DNA from: a virus
Length of the DNA: 23,640 bases
Virus record (IMG/VR): IMGVR_UViG_3300003323_000374
Coordinates: 1 to 23,640 of that record
Strand: one strand, 5' to 3'
In this document: piece by piece, positions 21,208 to 23,640 of the stretch
Position numbering within the stretch: position 1 is the first letter of the stretch
How the letters are laid out: each line of letters starts with the position of its first letter
Position numbers and translations under genes: made by a program
Notes under the pieces: model-generated
What the model was told of the DNA's origin: nothing
The model's database searches: none
The model's input: only the letters and a program-made list of their open reading frames with translations

Positions 21208-21955
21208 TTTTGATCAGACTGGAGGATTTGAATTAGTTACTGAAAGCCTTTCAGGTCTTCAGGAAGCTTATAGTATTTATACTGGAGCCTTAAAAATGGC
21301 AGGAGACAGGGCCATTCTATCGGGATGCGAAGAATTGGGAGGAACTGTAACTGATGGATTTGTTTACATTAATGGTGAGCTGCTGGAATTTAAAGGAGCA
21401 GTGAAACAAGATACAGTAATCATTAAAGAGGAAACCACAACCGTACAGTTTGAAGATGGCACAGTAAAGCCGTTTGAGACCTATAGATATGTCACTTTTG
21501 GATATTCAACAGTATCTATCCCCTGGAATTCTTTTAAAAGGGTTCCTCCACTAAACGAAATCCCGGCACAGCTTAGCGCTTTAAATACTAAAATTGATAG
21601 TTTTATCATTGCATTAGGTTATTTGCGTAAAGGTGAAGTATTTATTGGCGATGTGAATGGAAAAACTATAGGTTGGGAGTATGTGGGTACAGATTATAAG
21701 GTTAAGCTAATTAATAATACCAATGGCAGCGGTGGCGGTGGTGATGATCATTATCAAATAACCCTTAATAACGCTCTGGAAGACGCAAATTATAAAATAT
21801 TTACTTCTATCCGGTATAATGGCAATTACGTCGCAAATAATGACGTAATAGTAACGGTATCAAATCTTACAACTACAGGATTTCAATTTTCGGTAAGGGA
21901 GTTGTCCCAGGATACACAAAACATAACTGTTGATTATATAATATTTAAAAAGTAG
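21194..21955 (+). CDS. conserved distal tail / fibre-associated protein
   Basis: This is a 253-aa protein from ATG 21194; a preceding TTG at 21191 is weaker. The opening RRFDFDQTGGFELVTESLSG and the following LSGCEELGGTVTDGFVYINGELLEF resemble a conserved structural protein of Bacteroidetes phages, whose exact role I do not know. A Gly-rich linker (SGGGG, about 186-190) separates this module from a C-terminal beta-rich domain of about 65 residues (ITLNNALEDANYKIFTSIRY...), likely trimeric or host-facing. Position just before the long fibre gene supports an adaptor or short fibre. Confidence 0.68.
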   Translation: MRRFDFDQTGGFELVTESLSGLQEAYSIYTGALKMAGDRAILSGCEELGGTVTDGFVYINGELLEFKGAVKQDTVIIKEETTTVQFEDGTVKPFETYRYVTFGYSTVSIPWNSFKRVPPLNEIPAQLSALNTKIDSFIIALGYLRKGEVFIGDVNGKTIGWEYVGTDYKVKLINNTNGSGGGGDDHYQITLNNALEDANYKIFTSIRYNGNYVANNDVIVTVSNLTTTGFQFSVRELSQDTQNITVDYIIFKK

Positions 21956-21957
21956 TC

Positions 21958-23622
21958 ATGAAGATTTCAAAAATAACTTTAAGGAACTTATTTTCAAAGG
22001 GTCAAAAACCTAATCAGGAAGCCTTTTTTAACTTCTTCGACAGTTTTTGGCATAAAGATGAAGAGATTGATCAATCGTCTGTAAAAGGGCTCGAATCAAC
22101 TTTGTCTAATAAGCTGGATAAAGGTGTAGAAACAACATTGTTAAATGCCTTTAATGATGCTGTTAAAACAAGTGTTTCAGGCGTCAAAGGAGAGGCGTTT
22201 CCAAGTTCGTCACCTACGCACTATGATCCTGCCACCTATCCGAATGGCCTATATGAAAAATGGGATGTAACAACAGCAGGAACATATGTTAATTTTATAA
22301 AAGCGGATACTAATCCTGTAGAAGTTACAACAGCCGATTTAGATTTAAATCAGATACAAATAGCTGTTACTAATGGTGTTGCAAAAAAGCTAACAAAATC
22401 ACTTCCACAGGCTCAAAATAAAATAGATGTCTGGGTTGCTGGGAATTATTCATCCGGAAAACAGGTTATTAACCCAAATGATCAGTCAATTTATGAAGCT
22501 AATTCCAATGTTATTTCGTCTGATATTCCTGGTGTTTCTACTAAATGGGTGAAAATTGTCGGGGGCGAAAGTGAACCGACAAAAACAACTTTTACAGCAA
22601 GTATAAAGTTTGATAAGAAAAGACAGTATTCTACTATTAACCAAGCCGGGAATATTAATTTTATTCTTGATAGTGCTGGAACAGAAAAAAATGCTATATA
22701 TAAGGTTGAAATTGTTTCTGATGGAGCAGGTGAAATTGATTTTTCAGTAGATTTTGAAGTTATTGGGGAAGTAGATAAAACTAAAAATCAAGTTATTTAT
22801 TTCACACGTGAAAGTCTAGTTGAGTTTAAGCCTACCGCTGTTATCATGAATGTCGGTAAATCGGGGCAGACAACCCCCATAAATTTAGATGATGATGCTG
22901 AAATCTTTTATAATAAAATTCTTGCTACTGGAGCTACTTTAACAAATACGGAAATAATTGCAATGAATAACTTTTATTTGGCTATGAAATCACATGGTTA
23001 TTATTCTAAAATGAAAGGCATTTATATTGTGATGGGAAATAATACAGCTTCGAGGCTGTTAAATGGTGTGCCTGGAAAACCTGACGCTACTTTAGTTTCT
23101 GGAACAGTTACAAATGATGGAATTAATGGAGTACTAGACTCAGGAATGAAGCCGTCCGAAATATTTGCACTAGATAGTTTTTCTTATGGAATTCATAATA
23201 CTACACCTACTTATAGCAATTTAGGAAGTATGGGATGTTCAGTAAGTTCTACAAGTGGTATTCTATTAATATGTACAGCTATTACACCATCTGGACAGTT
23301 TTTCTTTTCAGGACCCAATAGGGATATCTATGCAAATGCTGCAAACGCAGATTCGCTAGGTGTTTATGTTGTTTCAAGAACAGGATTATCTATGGCTAAA
23401 TTATTTAAGAATGGTAATTTACTTTTCACTCATTCGGTTTCTCAAGGTTCAGGGACTTTACCAAATATTAATTTTGCAATTGGAGGATACAATAATAATG
23501 GTATATTTGAAGAAGATACGAGAACAACAAAATGGGCTTTTTTGGCAGACGGATTAACTGATTCTGAAGTTGTAAACGTTACGACAGATTTTAATAATTT
23601 AATGACAGCAATAGGAAGGTAA
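21958..23622 (+). CDS. tail fibre with LamG/lectin-like C-terminal domain
   Basis: This 554-aa protein is the likely host-binding fibre. The N-terminal 80 residues are helical (KISKITLRNLFSKGQKPNQ, then NKLDKGVETTLLN) and would attach to the preceding tail protein. The middle has repeated short strand motifs (KWDVTTAGTYVNF, KQVINPNDQSIYEANSN, KWVKIVGG) of the kind found along fibre shafts. From about residue 310 the sequence resembles concanavalin-like lectin folds: FYLAMKSHGYYSKMKGIYIV, GVLDSGMKP, NINFAIGGYNNNG and WAFLADGLTDSEV. The DNA of this last third looks more AT-rich than the rest, compatible with exchange of the host-range module. No start of a diversity-generating retroelement is visible before the window ends. 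Confidence 0.75.
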   Translation: MKISKITLRNLFSKGQKPNQEAFFNFFDSFWHKDEEIDQSSVKGLESTLSNKLDKGVETTLLNAFNDAVKTSVSGVKGEAFPSSSPTHYDPATYPNGLYEKWDVTTAGTYVNFIKADTNPVEVTTADLDLNQIQIAVTNGVAKKLTKSLPQAQNKIDVWVAGNYSSGKQVINPNDQSIYEANSNVISSDIPGVSTKWVKIVGGESEPTKTTFTASIKFDKKRQYSTINQAGNINFILDSAGTEKNAIYKVEIVSDGAGEIDFSVDFEVIGEVDKTKNQVIYFTRESLVEFKPTAVIMNVGKSGQTTPINLDDDAEIFYNKILATGATLTNTEIIAMNNFYLAMKSHGYYSKMKGIYIVMGNNTASRLLNGVPGKPDATLVSGTVTNDGINGVLDSGMKPSEIFALDSFSYGIHNTTPTYSNLGSMGCSVSSTSGILLICTAITPSGQFFFSGPNRDIYANAANADSLGVYVVSRTGLSMAKLFKNGNLLFTHSVSQGSGTLPNINFAIGGYNNNGIFEEDTRTTKWAFLADGLTDSEVVNVTTDFNNLMTAIGR

Positions 23623-23640
23623 TGTCTACAATTGGAATAA
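23622..23640 (+). CDS. start of the next gene (partial)
   Basis: ATG at 23622 overlaps the fibre stop as TAATG and runs open to the right edge as MSTIGI. Coupled starts of this form are the rule in this operon, so a gene is likely, perhaps a fibre assembly or second tail protein. Only six codons are visible and no function can be given. Confidence 0.45.

Noticed and set aside
1-23640. CRISPR array, insertion sequence or diversity-generating retroelement
   Set aside because: No regularly spaced repeats, no transposase or reverse transcriptase frame, and no template/variable repeat pair were seen within the window.

Overview
The window is the structural and lysis half of a Mu-like phage or prophage with a contractile tail, almost certainly from a Bacteroidetes host (Flavobacteriia such as Chryseobacterium or Flavobacterium fit best). 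The DNA is AT-rich. It carries the Mu-type head set: DUF1320 connector, gpF-type minor head domain, gpG-type virion morphogenesis protein and ClpP-type protease-scaffold. It also carries a DUF2586-type sheath and tail-tip proteins of the kind seen in Bacteroidetes phages. No transposase, integrase or repressor lies inside the window, so the replication mode and the phage ends cannot be read from it.

Layout. (1) 39-2509, + strand: a compact run of small genes ending in an M15 endolysin and two small proteins, closed by a strong hairpin terminator (2508-2552). A 79-aa helix-turn-helix-like protein directly before the endolysin sits where Mu keeps its Mor/C activators. (2) 2569-3097, + strand: two small unrecognised genes beyond the terminator, one with a signal peptide; this is a moron-like position. 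(3) 3094-11203, - strand: the leftward late operon of small terminase, large terminase, DUF1320, a portal/minor-head/nuclease-like fusion, tape measure, gpG-like protein and a putative tail terminator. (4) 11204-11326: a divergent control region built as a long symmetric dyad. (5) 11327-23622, + strand: the rightward late operon of protease-scaffold, major capsid, small acidic protein, sheath, tube, frameshifted tail assembly chaperone, hub-associated protein, hub, spanin-like lipoprotein, spike, small protein, gp25-like wedge, holin, LysM protein, gpJ-like wedge, tail protein and two distal tail or fibre proteins. A further gene starts at the right edge.

How it works together. The two late operons fire apart from one centre, so head and tail genes are split between strands. 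The tape measure is about 9 kb from its chaperone. The lysis proteins are also scattered: endolysin at 1.3 kb, spanin candidate at 17.6 kb, holin at 19.1 kb.

The most interesting items are: a -1 frameshift at GGGAAAG producing the tail chaperone fusion, absent from simple ORF calling; a 103-bp dyad with mirror-image -7-like boxes; five copies of paired TTTAAA palindromes 11 bp apart; a nuclease-like C-terminal domain fused to portal plus gpF; and a one-protein spanin candidate overlapping the hub and spike genes.
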